In this document: positions 8,677-16,994 of the stretch, piece by piece | Layout: each line of letters opens with the position of its first letter | Position numbering within the stretch: position 1 is the stretch's first letter | From: Bacteroidetes bacterium UBA7674 | Lineage (GTDB): Bacteria > Bacteroidota > Bacteroidia > Chitinophagales > Chitinophagaceae | Reading direction: 5' to 3' | Length of the DNA stretch: 64,000 bases | Assembly (NCBI GenBank): GCA_002483105.1 | Contig: DLHG01000004.1 | Location: 142,581 to 206,580, forward strand | Translations under genes and position numbers: made by a program | The notes under the pieces: generated by a model | What the model saw: only the letters and a program-made list of their open reading frames with translations | Database searches by the model: none | Told to the model about the DNA's origin: nothing

Positions 8677-8874
8677 ATGCCAAAGGTGAAGACTCACTCT
8701 CGTGCTAAAAAGACTTTTAAAGTTACCGGTACGGGTAAGATACGCAGATACAAGGCTTTTAAGAGCCACCTGCTGACCAAAAAATCAAAAACTCGTAAAC
8801 GCCACCTGCGTCAGGCCGCGTTCGTACATCCTGCGAACATGAACCTGGTAAAGCGTATGCTGCGTCTGCGCTAG
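8677..8874 (+). CDS. rpmI: 50S ribosomal protein L35
   Basis: A 65-residue, highly basic protein of the large ribosomal subunit. The start MPKVKTHSRAKKTFKVTGTGKIRR and the block AFKSHLLTKKSKTRKRHLRQ are diagnostic, and the length is exactly that of the family. rplT follows after 69 bases. In most bacteria infC (and often thrS) lies directly upstream. Here the upstream region is a short promoter gap followed by a divergent gene. Confidence 0.97.
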   Translation: MPKVKTHSRAKKTFKVTGTGKIRRYKAFKSHLLTKKSKTRKRHLRQAAFVHPANMNLVKRMLRLR

Positions 8875-8943
8875 TATTTGATGCTAGTACCTTCACCCAA
8901 AAAGGGGAAAAGGTTTTAAACTAACTAATAAAAGAAACAAAGT

Positions 8944-9288
8944 ATGCCACGTTCGGTAAATTCGGTTGCTTCCCGCAAAAGAAGAAAGAAAATTTTAGCC
9001 CAGGCTAAGGGCTTTTACGGTAAACGTAAAAACGTTTATACCGTTGCCAAAAACGTATTAGAGAAAGGTCTTGGATACAAATATGTAGGTCGTAAGCTGA
9101 AAAAGCGTGACTACCGTTCATTATGGATCGCCCGTATCAATGCAGGTTGTCGTGAAGAAGGTATGAGCTATTCAGTATTTATGGGTAAGCTGTCTGCTAA
9201 AGGCATCACGCTGAACCGTAAAGTTCTTGCTGATCTTGCAATGAATGAACCAGAATCATTTAAGGCGCTGATCGCTCAGGTAAAATAG
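8944..9288 (+). CDS. rplT: 50S ribosomal protein L20
   Basis: A 114-residue basic 23S rRNA-binding protein needed early in assembly of the large subunit. It opens MPRSVNSVASRKRRKKILAQAKGFYGKRKN and contains SLWIARINAGCREEGMSYS, both conserved. In other bacteria L20 represses its own operon by binding the mRNA. No obvious 16S- or 23S-like leader is seen here, so that control cannot be claimed. A hairpin at 9311-9338 closes the operon. Confidence 0.97.
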   Translation: MPRSVNSVASRKRRKKILAQAKGFYGKRKNVYTVAKNVLEKGLGYKYVGRKLKKRDYRSLWIARINAGCREEGMSYSVFMGKLSAKGITLNRKVLADLAMNEPESFKALIAQVK

Positions 9289-9310
9289 AATTTACTTAAT
9301 CATATTCCGG

Positions 9311-9338
9311 ATAGCCGATACCTGATGGTGTCGGCTAT
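9311..9338 (+). terminator. Terminator after rplT
   Basis: A 12-bp stem (9311-9322 with 9327-9338, one G-T wobble) around a TGAT loop, followed by a T-rich stretch. It lies between rplT and the convergent ispE. Confidence 0.7.
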
Positions 9339-9352
9339 TTGTATTTTAGAAT

Positions 9353-10162
9353 CTATGGAATGTAGTGCTCCTCAAAAGCCACTTCAGCCTTTATCTCCGC
9401 ACTTTTCCCCTTCTCAAATATCCCGAATATCGTAGACCCACTTCCGCTCATAGCGGCGTAGATAGCCCCGGCATCGTATAGCTGCCGTTTGATATCAGCT
9501 AAGACAGGATTCTGCTCGAATATCGGCGCTTCAAAATCATTAGTTATCGTTCCCCTCCACTCTGATATAGGTAACTCGGGTAGCTTTCTCAGGTCGAACG
9601 AGGCGGCTTTAGGAGTTATCATACTGAATGCCTTCGCCGTAGATATATGCATCTGCGGGCAAATGAGCTGAATACTATATGGCGAGAGGTCAATATTCAC
9701 AGGTTGCAGTTGCTCTCCCCTTCCTTGGGCAAATTGCGGGGTGTTGTAAATGAAGAAAGGGCAATCGCTGCCTAGTTGTAGTGCATATTCGGCCAGTTGG
9801 GCATTAGTCAGTCCGAGTTTGCAGTAGTCATTTAGCAGTTGCAGCATAAAAGCGCCATCAGCGGAGCCACCGCCCATTCCTGCACCCATGGGTATGGCTT
9901 TGTGCAGGTAGATGTCCAGTGCAGGTATCTGCGGGTATTGCTGCTTCAATAGTTCATAAGCTCTCCATACAAGGTTGTCCTGCTCATTCCCTGCTACTGC
10001 TTTGCCACTCATATGGATCTTGGCCGTAGAGGCGGGTACTATCTCCAATGCATCCTTCACCGGCACAGGACAAAATACCGTCTCAATGTCGTGGTAGCCA
10101 TCGGGGCGCTTATTGGTGATATAGAGCCCTAAGTTGATCTTACAATTGGGGAAGGAAAGCAT
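9353..10162 (-). CDS. ispE: 4-diphosphocytidyl-2-C-methyl-D-erythritol kinase
   Basis: A 269-residue GHMP-family kinase of the non-mevalonate (MEP) isoprenoid pathway. It phosphorylates CDP-methylerythritol with ATP. Visible features are the N-terminal FPNCKINLGLYITNKRPDGYH (family signature with the active-site Lys and His), the glycine-rich ATP loop PMGAGMGGGSADGAF near residue 95, and the C-terminal AAMSGSGSTIFGIF. Length is slightly under the usual 280. It shows that the organism makes isoprenoids by the MEP route. A TACTTTTG box lies six bases before the ATG. Confidence 0.96.
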   Translation of the reverse strand: MLSFPNCKINLGLYITNKRPDGYHDIETVFCPVPVKDALEIVPASTAKIHMSGKAVAGNEQDNLVWRAYELLKQQYPQIPALDIYLHKAIPMGAGMGGGSADGAFMLQLLNDYCKLGLTNAQLAEYALQLGSDCPFFIYNTPQFAQGRGEQLQPVNIDLSPYSIQLICPQMHISTAKAFSMITPKAASFDLRKLPELPISEWRGTITNDFEAPIFEQNPVLADIKRQLYDAGAIYAAMSGSGSTIFGIFEKGKSAEIKAEVAFEEHYIP

Positions 10163-10168
10163 AGGCTA

Positions 10169-10176
10169 CAAAAGTA
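10169..10176 (-). promoter_or_regulatory. Candidate -7 box (TACTTTTG) of ispE
   Basis: Exact TAnnTTTG match on the minus strand, six bases before the ispE ATG, facing a second box at 10201 for the divergent ATPase. No clear -33 TTTG is present. It would predict an almost leaderless mRNA. Confidence 0.4.
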
Positions 10177-10200
10177 TGATAGGCGCCTGTAAATAATCTG

Positions 10201-10208
10201 TATTTTTG
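10201..10208 (+). promoter_or_regulatory. Candidate -7 box (TATTTTTG) of the ABC ATPase gene
   Basis: Exact TAnnTTTG match ending six bases before the ATG at 10215. The TTG at 10206, which could be read as an in-frame start, lies inside this box, which favours the ATG as the true start. No clear -33 element is seen. Confidence 0.38.
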
Positions 10209-10214
10209 ATAACG

Positions 10215-10913
10215 ATGAAAGACGTGATCAGCCTGACGGGTATCAAAAAGAGCTATTATCTTGGTAAAAACGAGTTGCCAGTACTTAAGGGTATTGACCT
10301 GACGATAGCGAACAATGAATATGTGGCCTTAATGGGGCCTTCCGGCTCGGGAAAATCTACACTGATGAATATACTCGGCTGCCTGGATACTGCCACTGAC
10401 GGGCAGTATATACTTAATGGCAAGGACGTAAGCAGGATGGTGGATGATGAGCTGGCAGATGTGCGGAATGTGGAAATTGGCTTCGTGTTCCAGCAATTCA
10501 ATCTTTTACCCCGTCTTACAGCCTGGGAAAATGTGGCTTTGCCGCTGATATATGCCGGTGTAGGAAAGAAGGACCGGGAAGAGAGAGCAAGAGCGATGCT
10601 GGACAAAGTTGGCCTGGGCGACCGTGGCCATCATAAGCCTAATGAACTTTCGGGCGGACAAAGCCAGCGTGTGGCCATCGCCCGTGCCCTGATCAACAAC
10701 CCATCACTTATACTGGCAGATGAGCCCACAGGTAACCTGGATACTAAAACCTCTGTTGAGATAATGGACCTGTTCAGTAAAATTCACGCGGGGGGCAACA
10801 CAGTGGTTTTAGTGACGCACGAAGAAGACATAGCCAACTATACACACAGGATAGTACGGCTAAGAGATGGCATAATAGAAAGTGATACCCGCAAAGTTCA
10901 ATTAGCTAATTAA
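10215..10913 (+). CDS. ABC transporter ATP-binding protein, LolD/MacB type
   Basis: About 232 residues from the ATG at 10215; an in-frame TTG at 10206 would add three codons. It has a Walker A GPSGSGKST near residue 41, a Q-loop at FVFQQFNLLPRLTAWENV, the signature LSGGQSQRVAIARAL, Walker B LILADEPTGNLD and the H-loop VLVTHEED. The LPRLTAWENVALPL wording places it in the MacB/LolD/FtsE-like class, which works with FtsX-fold permeases in lipoprotein release or efflux. No permease is adjacent, so the partner must lie elsewhere. The adenosyltransferase gene starts six bases downstream. Confidence 0.88.
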   Translation: MKDVISLTGIKKSYYLGKNELPVLKGIDLTIANNEYVALMGPSGSGKSTLMNILGCLDTATDGQYILNGKDVSRMVDDELADVRNVEIGFVFQQFNLLPRLTAWENVALPLIYAGVGKKDREERARAMLDKVGLGDRGHHKPNELSGGQSQRVAIARALINNPSLILADEPTGNLDTKTSVEIMDLFSKIHAGGNTVVLVTHEEDIANYTHRIVRLRDGIIESDTRKVQLAN

Positions 10914-10919
10914 CAGACC

Positions 10920-11480
10920 ATGGCATTCAAAATATACACAAAGACCGGGGATAAGGGCAGCACCAGCCTGATAGGTGGCGTGCGTGTACCCAAGAATCAC
11001 ATTCGCATAGAAAGCTACGGCACAGTAGACGAACTGAACTCTTACCTGGGCATGGTTACCGATGCAGCACAAAACACCGAAATAAATGAATGGATCCGTG
11101 AGATACAGGACAGGTTGTTTACAGTAGGATCTGTACTGGCCACCAATCCTGATAAAGAAGTAAAAATGAAACTGCCTGACCTACATGATGCAGATGTACT
11201 TTGGCTGGAAGCAAGAATAGACAAAATGAACGAAGCCCTCCCCGAGATGCGTTCCTTCATTCTTCCCGGCGGGAATCTAGCAGGCTCTATGTGCCATGTG
11301 GCGCGTTGTGTATGCAGAAGGGCAGAGAGACTTTGTGTACAGATGCAGCAAGACAACGAATATGTACCGGAGCTGGTTATTCAATACCTCAATAGACTAT
11401 CCGATTTCCTGTTTGTGCTGGCAAGGTATATCGGCCACATCAATAACGCTCCCGAGATACCGTGGAGAGCAAGAGTATAA
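10920..11480 (+). CDS. Cob(I)yrinic acid a,c-diamide adenosyltransferase, PduO type
   Basis: A 186-residue enzyme that transfers the adenosyl group of ATP to Co(I) corrinoid to make coenzyme B12. The start KIYTKTGDKGSTSLIGG carries the ATP-binding P-loop of the PduO class. RIESYGTVDELNSYLG and the later FILPGG..CHVARCVCRRAER block carry conserved active-site residues. Length is normal. It follows the ABC ATPase by six bases, so the two are likely co-transcribed, though no functional link is obvious. A terminator follows at once. Confidence 0.94.
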   Translation: MAFKIYTKTGDKGSTSLIGGVRVPKNHIRIESYGTVDELNSYLGMVTDAAQNTEINEWIREIQDRLFTVGSVLATNPDKEVKMKLPDLHDADVLWLEARIDKMNEALPEMRSFILPGGNLAGSMCHVARCVCRRAERLCVQMQQDNEYVPELVIQYLNRLSDFLFVLARYIGHINNAPEIPWRARV

Positions 11481-11482
11481 AA

Positions 11483-11516
11483 TGAAAAGACCCTCAGTTG
11501 ACTGAGGGTCTTTTCA
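11483..11516 (+). terminator. Terminator after the adenosyltransferase gene
   Basis: A perfect 16-bp stem (11483-11498 with 11501-11516) around a two-base spacer, with GACCCTCAGT/ACTGAGGGTC at the core and TTTTCA at the end. It closes the two-gene operon before the histidine kinase gene. Confidence 0.85.
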
Positions 11517-11640
11517 TATACGCTTACCTCAACGGGATAAGCGATTACTAGTTTACCCTCAGGAGAAATCGCCGTTAATAAAGCTTAAAAAAACTTAACA
11601 CACTTGCACGGCAGTCGTTTATTGAATAACTTAATAGACA

Positions 11641-13167
11641 ATGCTCAACAGAAAGAGACTCTATATTATATCCCTGCTTATCTCAACGCTGATGATCGGG
11701 CTGGTGGCCATACAGGCGTATTGGGTAAAGAACACTGACAAGCTCCAGAGGGTGTACTATGAAAGGGATGTGTATTGCGCTGTAGATGACATAGCCCGGT
11801 ACATGGAAAGCCAGGTCTTCTCCTTCAATCTCTATACCCGTTCCTACATACAACCGGGAGAAGGAATACTAGTGCTGAAAAAGTCCCTCAAGGACAACAA
11901 GATCATTGATACGTTGCCTTTGTTCAATGCGTTCCCCTATGACGACAAACCTGACACCTGCTTTTATAGCACAAAAATATCTTACTATAATACAGTTACA
12001 CTCTTTGATGCCACCATGCGTTTTGAATCCCGTCCTAAGGAAAAGCAAGAGAACGTAAGAGGTGTGAACGCATTGCTTCAAAACATATCGACAGACAACT
12101 ACAAGACGATACTGGATGACACCAACAGTATTATGCAGAGGCTCAGGATACCGGCCATAGACAGCTGTATTAAAGCGACATTGGCAAAAGACAAGATCAA
12201 CCAAAGCTATGCCTATGCGATCAAAAAAACAGGCCATGCCGACTTTGCTTTCATTTCAGACAGCACATTTAACGACAAGCTTCAGGAAAGCAAATACACA
12301 AATCTCCTATTTGCCGACAAGGCGTTTTCCCATCCATATGTTTTGCATTTCTACTTGTATGATTCTAAAACCACTACTACCGGTGACCTGAATATAGCTT
12401 TAATTCTCTCAGCGATCATTATAGCAGGGCTATTGGCAGCCTTCACCTATTTCTTCAGCGTGATACTGAGACAGAAGAAACTGTCTGAAATGAAAACTGA
12501 TTTCATCAACAACATGACACATGAATTTATGACGCCTGTCACCAATATAGCACTGGCGCTGGAAACCATAGAGAAGAATAAGAGCAAACAAAAAGAACCT
12601 GACGAAAGACTATTAGAATTGATAGGAACAGAGAATGACCACCTGAAGGATAACATCAATAAAGTACTGCAGGTATCTGTATTAGAAAAAGGCAGTTTCC
12701 TACTTGATCTTACTCCTATCAACATACACGAACTCCTGGTGCGGGTAGCTAAAACCTTTTCCATTCCTGTTCAGAATAAAAAAGGTGCGATCACCTTTGA
12801 CTTTGCGGCGACCAACTACAAGAGCATAGCTGATGAGACACATATCCTCAACCTATTCTATAATATCATTGACAACTCCGTAAAATATGCTTCGGAAAGA
12901 CCGTTAAGTATTAAGATATCAACAGGAAACGCCCGGAAGAAGCTTTGGGTGAAGATAGAGGACAACGGTATTGGTATGAGCACAGATATTTCTAAGAACA
13001 TCTTTACGAAATTCTACAGAGGGAGCAACAGTAATGTACACGATGTAAAAGGTTTCGGACTGGGATTAAGCTATGTGAAAAGCATTGCAGAGGCTCATGA
13101 CATAGAAATAGAGATGAACTCAGAAGCCGGCAAGGGAACAAGTTTCACATTCTGGTTCAAATTGTAA
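11641..13167 (+). CDS. Sensor histidine kinase
   Basis: A 508-residue membrane kinase. TM1 is at about residues 8-27, an extracytoplasmic sensor region of about 220 residues shows no recognised domain, and TM2 is at about 249-275. A HisKA domain follows with the phospho-accepting His in NNMTHEFMTPVTN (the position after HEF is Met where most relatives have Lys). The ATPase domain has an N box (NIIDNSVKYA), G1 (DNGIGMS), F box (FTKFYRG) and G2 (GFGLGLSYVKS). Signal unknown. The response regulator starts five bases downstream, so they form a classical pair. Confidence 0.93.
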   Translation: MLNRKRLYIISLLISTLMIGLVAIQAYWVKNTDKLQRVYYERDVYCAVDDIARYMESQVFSFNLYTRSYIQPGEGILVLKKSLKDNKIIDTLPLFNAFPYDDKPDTCFYSTKISYYNTVTLFDATMRFESRPKEKQENVRGVNALLQNISTDNYKTILDDTNSIMQRLRIPAIDSCIKATLAKDKINQSYAYAIKKTGHADFAFISDSTFNDKLQESKYTNLLFADKAFSHPYVLHFYLYDSKTTTTGDLNIALILSAIIIAGLLAAFTYFFSVILRQKKLSEMKTDFINNMTHEFMTPVTNIALALETIEKNKSKQKEPDERLLELIGTENDHLKDNINKVLQVSVLEKGSFLLDLTPINIHELLVRVAKTFSIPVQNKKGAITFDFAATNYKSIADETHILNLFYNIIDNSVKYASERPLSIKISTGNARKKLWVKIEDNGIGMSTDISKNIFTKFYRGSNSNVHDVKGFGLGLSYVKSIAEAHDIEIEMNSEAGKGTSFTFWFKL

Positions 13168-13172
13168 CGACA

Positions 13173-13874
13173 ATGACGCAAAGCAAGATCAAAATATTAG
13201 TTGTAGAAGATGATGTGAGTCTTTCATTTCTGCTCAATGATAATCTTAAGGAAGAAGGATTTGATGTACACTGTTGCGCCGATGGCAATGAAGGACTCAA
13301 TGAGTTTCTAAAGAATGATTTCCACCTATGTATTCTCGACGTGATGCTTCCCAAACAAGACGGCTTCAGGCTAGCAGAGAACATCAGGAAGAAAAACCCG
13401 GCTGTGCCTATTATCTTTCTCACCGCCCGTAGTTTAAAAGAGGATATATACAAGGGGTTTGAAGCAGGGGCCGATGATTACATTACAAAGCCTTTCACCA
13501 TCCGCGAACTCTTACTCCGCATCAGGGCAATTTTAAAAAGAAGCGCCCGGTCTTTTGAGCCTACGGATACCAGTTTCAATATTGGCAACTATACATTTAA
13601 CTACAACTCAAGAGAATTGGCCTACGCCGGCAAAACAAAAAAACTGAGCACCAAGGAGAATGAACTGCTCAGGCTGTTTTGTGAAAACCCGAACACGGTA
13701 ATAAACCGCTCCAGGCTATTGATGGAAGTGTGGGGTAATGATGACTACTTCGTTTCCAAGAGCCTTGATGTATATATCACGCGGCTGAGAAAGCTGCTCA
13801 ATTCCGAAACAAGTATCAGCATTCAAAACTATCACAGCGTAGGGTACAAGCTCATTATACAGCAACCGCTCTAA
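13173..13874 (+). CDS. DNA-binding response regulator, OmpR/PhoB type
   Basis: A 233-residue regulator. The receiver domain (residues about 5-120) has the acidic pair VVEDD, the phospho-acceptor Asp in CILDVMLPKQDG, the Thr in FLTARS and the Lys in ITKPF. The C-terminal winged helix (about 135-230) contains LSTKENELLRLFCENPN and SKSLDVYITRLRKLL. It is the partner of the kinase five bases upstream. The closest Bacteroidota relatives are RprY-like regulators, but the targets are unknown. Confidence 0.94.
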   Translation: MTQSKIKILVVEDDVSLSFLLNDNLKEEGFDVHCCADGNEGLNEFLKNDFHLCILDVMLPKQDGFRLAENIRKKNPAVPIIFLTARSLKEDIYKGFEAGADDYITKPFTIRELLLRIRAILKRSARSFEPTDTSFNIGNYTFNYNSRELAYAGKTKKLSTKENELLRLFCENPNTVINRSRLLMEVWGNDDYFVSKSLDVYITRLRKLLNSETSISIQNYHSVGYKLIIQQPL

Positions 13875-13876
13875 AT

Positions 13877-13916
13877 AAGAAGCCTCCCTTCGGTTGAACC
13901 GAGGGGAGGCTTCTTT
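13877..13916. terminator. Bidirectional terminator between the response regulator and the T9SS type B gene
   Basis: A long hairpin: outer arms AAGAAGCCTCCC/GGGAGGCTTCTT with inner arms TCGGT/ACCGA around TGA, followed by T-rich sequence on the plus strand and T/A-rich sequence on the minus strand. It separates two convergent genes. Confidence 0.8.
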
Positions 13917-13932
13917 ATACTTTCTAAAGCAA

Positions 13933-16704
13933 TTATCTCACCAGGGTGATGTTGCCTTTGAACACTTTTTGTTCTGCACTTGGCACATTCACACGGATAA
14001 CGTAGTTATACACGCCCGGATCTTGCGGTACACCATTGTAGGTACCATCCCATCCTTTAGTAGGATCAGGGTTGTTGTAGATCTCTTTACCCCAACGGTT
14101 GAATACCCTAAACTCTACCAGCTTCTGGTATTTCAGGTTGATAATCCTGAATATATCATTCTTACCATCACCATTCGGGCTGAATACACTAGGAACAAAT
14201 TCATTCATCGTGTAGTCCACACTTACTGTAGTATTAGCAGTATCACGGCAGCCCCACTCGTTCAGGCCAATCACAGTATATACTACCGGCACTTGAACAA
14301 GAGCAGTCGGTGTTCCGATATTCGCGTTATCCAGGTATTCTGTTGGCGTCCATGCATAGTAGTTTACATTACTTACACCGGTATTATTTGCCCACAATTG
14401 TACCCTGTCACCATACATAGCAGTTTGGTCAGCTACTATATCCAGGAATGTGTGCGGATAAGTATGAATATTGATCGTGTCATAATTTCTGCAACCACCT
14501 GTCACTTCTGTTACTACAGCATATAATTGGTAGTCAGCATGGTCAGTATTGAATGTGGTCCAGAAGTATGGATCTTGTACATCAGATGCACCATATATCA
14601 GGTCAGTTGGAGTCCATTGATAAGTGAACTGTCCACCTGCCGGACCAACATCCATAGTTATTATGGTAGGCTCATGTAAGCACAATGCAGTATCAGGCAT
14701 AATTTGCAGTTCAGGGAGTATCAGGCTACGTATAGATATCTGATCAGTATCATGACAGCCGAAGCTATTGGTAGTGATCAATGTATAAATGTAGGTCTGG
14801 TCTTCATTGATATTAGTCTTGTAGGTAGGCTCCATGATCTGATCATTATTCAGGAATGTTGATGGAGACCATTGATACGTAGACGTATTTGTCATTGAAT
14901 CCGGGAACACTGTTACATCTATCACCAATGAATCATTAGAGCAAATAACAGTATCTGATATCCTGATATCACCAACCACACCCGGGAATGCTTCGATACG
15001 CATAGAGTCTGTTCCCAGGCAACCATGAGGTGTAGTTACACTTAATGTATAGGTGAACACACCTGCACCTTGATACCAGAATGTTGGGTTAGGGATAGTA
15101 GTGCTGGAAAGATTACCGTCAGCAGGACTCCATGAATAAGCATAAGGGCTATTCGGCGGATCTACTGTAGTATTGATCTGGTACGGTTCGGTTAAGCACA
15201 AGGCCACATCATCCGGCGTCACATTAACTATAGGTAAAGGCTCTAATATTATCTCTATCTCTCTGCTTACCGGAGGGCAACCAGGATAAGAAGCTGTTAT
15301 TGTGTAAGTAGTAGTTTGTGTTGGTATAGCTGATGTTAATGTATCGGTAGGATCAGCTACGCCGGTAGGTGGTGTCCACAGGTAATTATACAGCGGATCA
15401 CCGGTTACATGTAATTCAGTAGGTGGAACGTTGTCTTCGCAATAGAATGTATCACGGGAAATCAGGTTCATATACAGAGAGTCACGGATCGGTATTTTAA
15501 TACTGTCTTTAGGATTTAATGTATCCAATGTGCAACAGTTGATCTCATAGATAACTATTGTATCAGTTAGAGTGCTCGATAAATAGCCTGTCACAGGATC
15601 CCATGTATTGAATGTTTCCTGGATACCATCCAACATCGGAACGATAGTCAGGCTTCCTGAGTAAACATTACCCGGAATAAGTAAGGTATCAGGTAAAGGC
15701 AATCCGTTTGGACCTGTATAGTCAGTACCGTTGATCGCGCCAAGATAAGAATCATAGTGGAAGCAGATTTTCTTCGGCCTTCCTAATGAGGTATCGTGTG
15801 TATAGATAAGATCAGTTGGTGTACAACCTTCTACCAGGTAACCGCCTGATGATTCTACAACGCCCGAAAGATCGGTAGTAGTTGAATCTACAGTAAAGCT
15901 GTTCTCCCTAAGGAACACACCACTTTGCCATCCGTTATCTGACGCATTTGCTATACCGATGAACATATGGTAAGTATCACATGGCTGAATAAGCGCTTCA
16001 GCTGTCAACACAGTGGTAAAACCATCGAAAACAATAAATTGTCCGTTCAAAGCTTGATTATTCACGAAGTATTGTGTGAATGGAGCACCTGGCCCCATAC
16101 TGGTACAGTTAAAATTTATATTGTTACCGGCATTTACACTATTGATCGTTACCGGAATTGATGTACCGGGAACTGTTGCAATATTCTGATTACCCACAAT
16201 ACCGGGGCCAGAGATAATGAAGGCAAACGGATCATTGAATGAAGAACAGGCATACTCATTATATTCATCTGAACCGAACACATAATCAAATCCAAGTGTA
16301 GAGATGGTATCCAACTCCGCAGTGAAATCAAACTCTACAATACATGCGTTAAATGTAGGGAAGCCACATATAGCAGTAAGCACCGGGTGACCCGGCCCTG
16401 TACCACCTACAGCTGCTTGTACAGTGTGTGGCAGAGGTATCTCTGACATCAGAGTTGTAGACAGTATCACACCGCCATTAAGACCAAGATTGGTAGTACC
16501 GCCGTTATCGAATATCCCAAACTCACCAGTAGGACAAGTAATTGTCGGGTTGATAATAGTAACATTACTACCCACAAACTTATCCAGCCACTGAGCAAGC
16601 GTGGAAGTTTGCGTCAGCAACTGCGCTGATGCGGTGTTTGCAGAAAAAAGGAAAGCAAATGCAAGCATTGCCTTACTTAATCCTTTAACAATACTGTTTT
16701 TCAT
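13933..16704 (-). CDS. Secreted protein with choice-of-anchor L domain, PKD-like repeats and T9SS type B sorting domain
   Basis: About 923 residues from ATG 16704 (an in-frame ATG at 16728 adds eight). After a signal peptide ending ANTASAQ, residues about 30-290 match choice-of-anchor L proteins: GGVILSTT, FDFTAELDTISTLGFDYVFGSDEYNEY and NDPFAFIISGPG. About five PKD-like repeats follow, each with a W-[ST]-P segment (YLWTPPTG, YSWSPADG, YQWSPSTF, YQWTPTDL, YAWTPTEY). The last 90 residues are the gliding-motility-associated C-terminal domain (VFSPNGDGKNDIF, FNRWGKEIY, GWDGTYNG, GVYNYVIRV, FKGNITLVR), which directs export by the type IX system. A cell-surface adhesin-like role is inferred. Confidence 0.9.
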   Translation of the reverse strand: MKNSIVKGLSKAMLAFAFLFSANTASAQLLTQTSTLAQWLDKFVGSNVTIINPTITCPTGEFGIFDNGGTTNLGLNGGVILSTTLMSEIPLPHTVQAAVGGTGPGHPVLTAICGFPTFNACIVEFDFTAELDTISTLGFDYVFGSDEYNEYACSSFNDPFAFIISGPGIVGNQNIATVPGTSIPVTINSVNAGNNINFNCTSMGPGAPFTQYFVNNQALNGQFIVFDGFTTVLTAEALIQPCDTYHMFIGIANASDNGWQSGVFLRENSFTVDSTTTDLSGVVESSGGYLVEGCTPTDLIYTHDTSLGRPKKICFHYDSYLGAINGTDYTGPNGLPLPDTLLIPGNVYSGSLTIVPMLDGIQETFNTWDPVTGYLSSTLTDTIVIYEINCCTLDTLNPKDSIKIPIRDSLYMNLISRDTFYCEDNVPPTELHVTGDPLYNYLWTPPTGVADPTDTLTSAIPTQTTTYTITASYPGCPPVSREIEIILEPLPIVNVTPDDVALCLTEPYQINTTVDPPNSPYAYSWSPADGNLSSTTIPNPTFWYQGAGVFTYTLSVTTPHGCLGTDSMRIEAFPGVVGDIRISDTVICSNDSLVIDVTVFPDSMTNTSTYQWSPSTFLNNDQIMEPTYKTNINEDQTYIYTLITTNSFGCHDTDQISIRSLILPELQIMPDTALCLHEPTIITMDVGPAGGQFTYQWTPTDLIYGASDVQDPYFWTTFNTDHADYQLYAVVTEVTGGCRNYDTINIHTYPHTFLDIVADQTAMYGDRVQLWANNTGVSNVNYYAWTPTEYLDNANIGTPTALVQVPVVYTVIGLNEWGCRDTANTTVSVDYTMNEFVPSVFSPNGDGKNDIFRIINLKYQKLVEFRVFNRWGKEIYNNPDPTKGWDGTYNGVPQDPGVYNYVIRVNVPSAEQKVFKGNITLVR

Positions 16705-16728
16705 GATTTTAGTATAAGTGTGTTCCAT

Positions 16729-16932
16729 ATAATTAACGCGATGATAATTCGGATTGCATGAAAATATTAAAAAAAAACTTCCCTAGCAAATTGTTAAAAC
16801 AATATGTTTGGTAACCTATAGACAGTTTTTTAGGATTATAACGTTGGGGTATATGGGAATATCTTTTGATATTAATATTTATTGCATTTAAATAAATGTT
16901 ATGTATTGCCAGATGGGTGTTCTTAAACTAGA
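16729..16932. other. Intergenic region with no recognised gene
   Basis: A/T-rich gap between the divergently placed start of the T9SS type B gene and the terminator of trigger factor. It holds an exact TATGTTTG box on the plus strand (16803-16810), but no plus-strand gene follows it and no -33 element accompanies it. I see no open frame or RNA signature. Confidence 0.4.
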
Positions 16933-16980
16933 TTTATAAAGAAATAAGGCAGCACTAGTGCTGCCTTATTTCTTTATAAA
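16933..16980 (-). terminator. Terminator after tig, perfect 48-base palindrome
   Basis: Positions 16933-16956 and 16957-16980 are exact reverse complements, with GGCAGCACTAGTGCTGCC at the centre and A/T-rich flanks. It lies 14 bases beyond the tig stop and could work in both directions. Confidence 0.85.
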
Positions 16981-16994
16981 TTGTTGATTATCAA

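Noticed and set aside
16803..16810. Exact TATGTTTG box on the plus strand
   Set aside because: No plus-strand gene or RNA signature follows it and there is no -33 element at the right distance, so it is probably a chance match.
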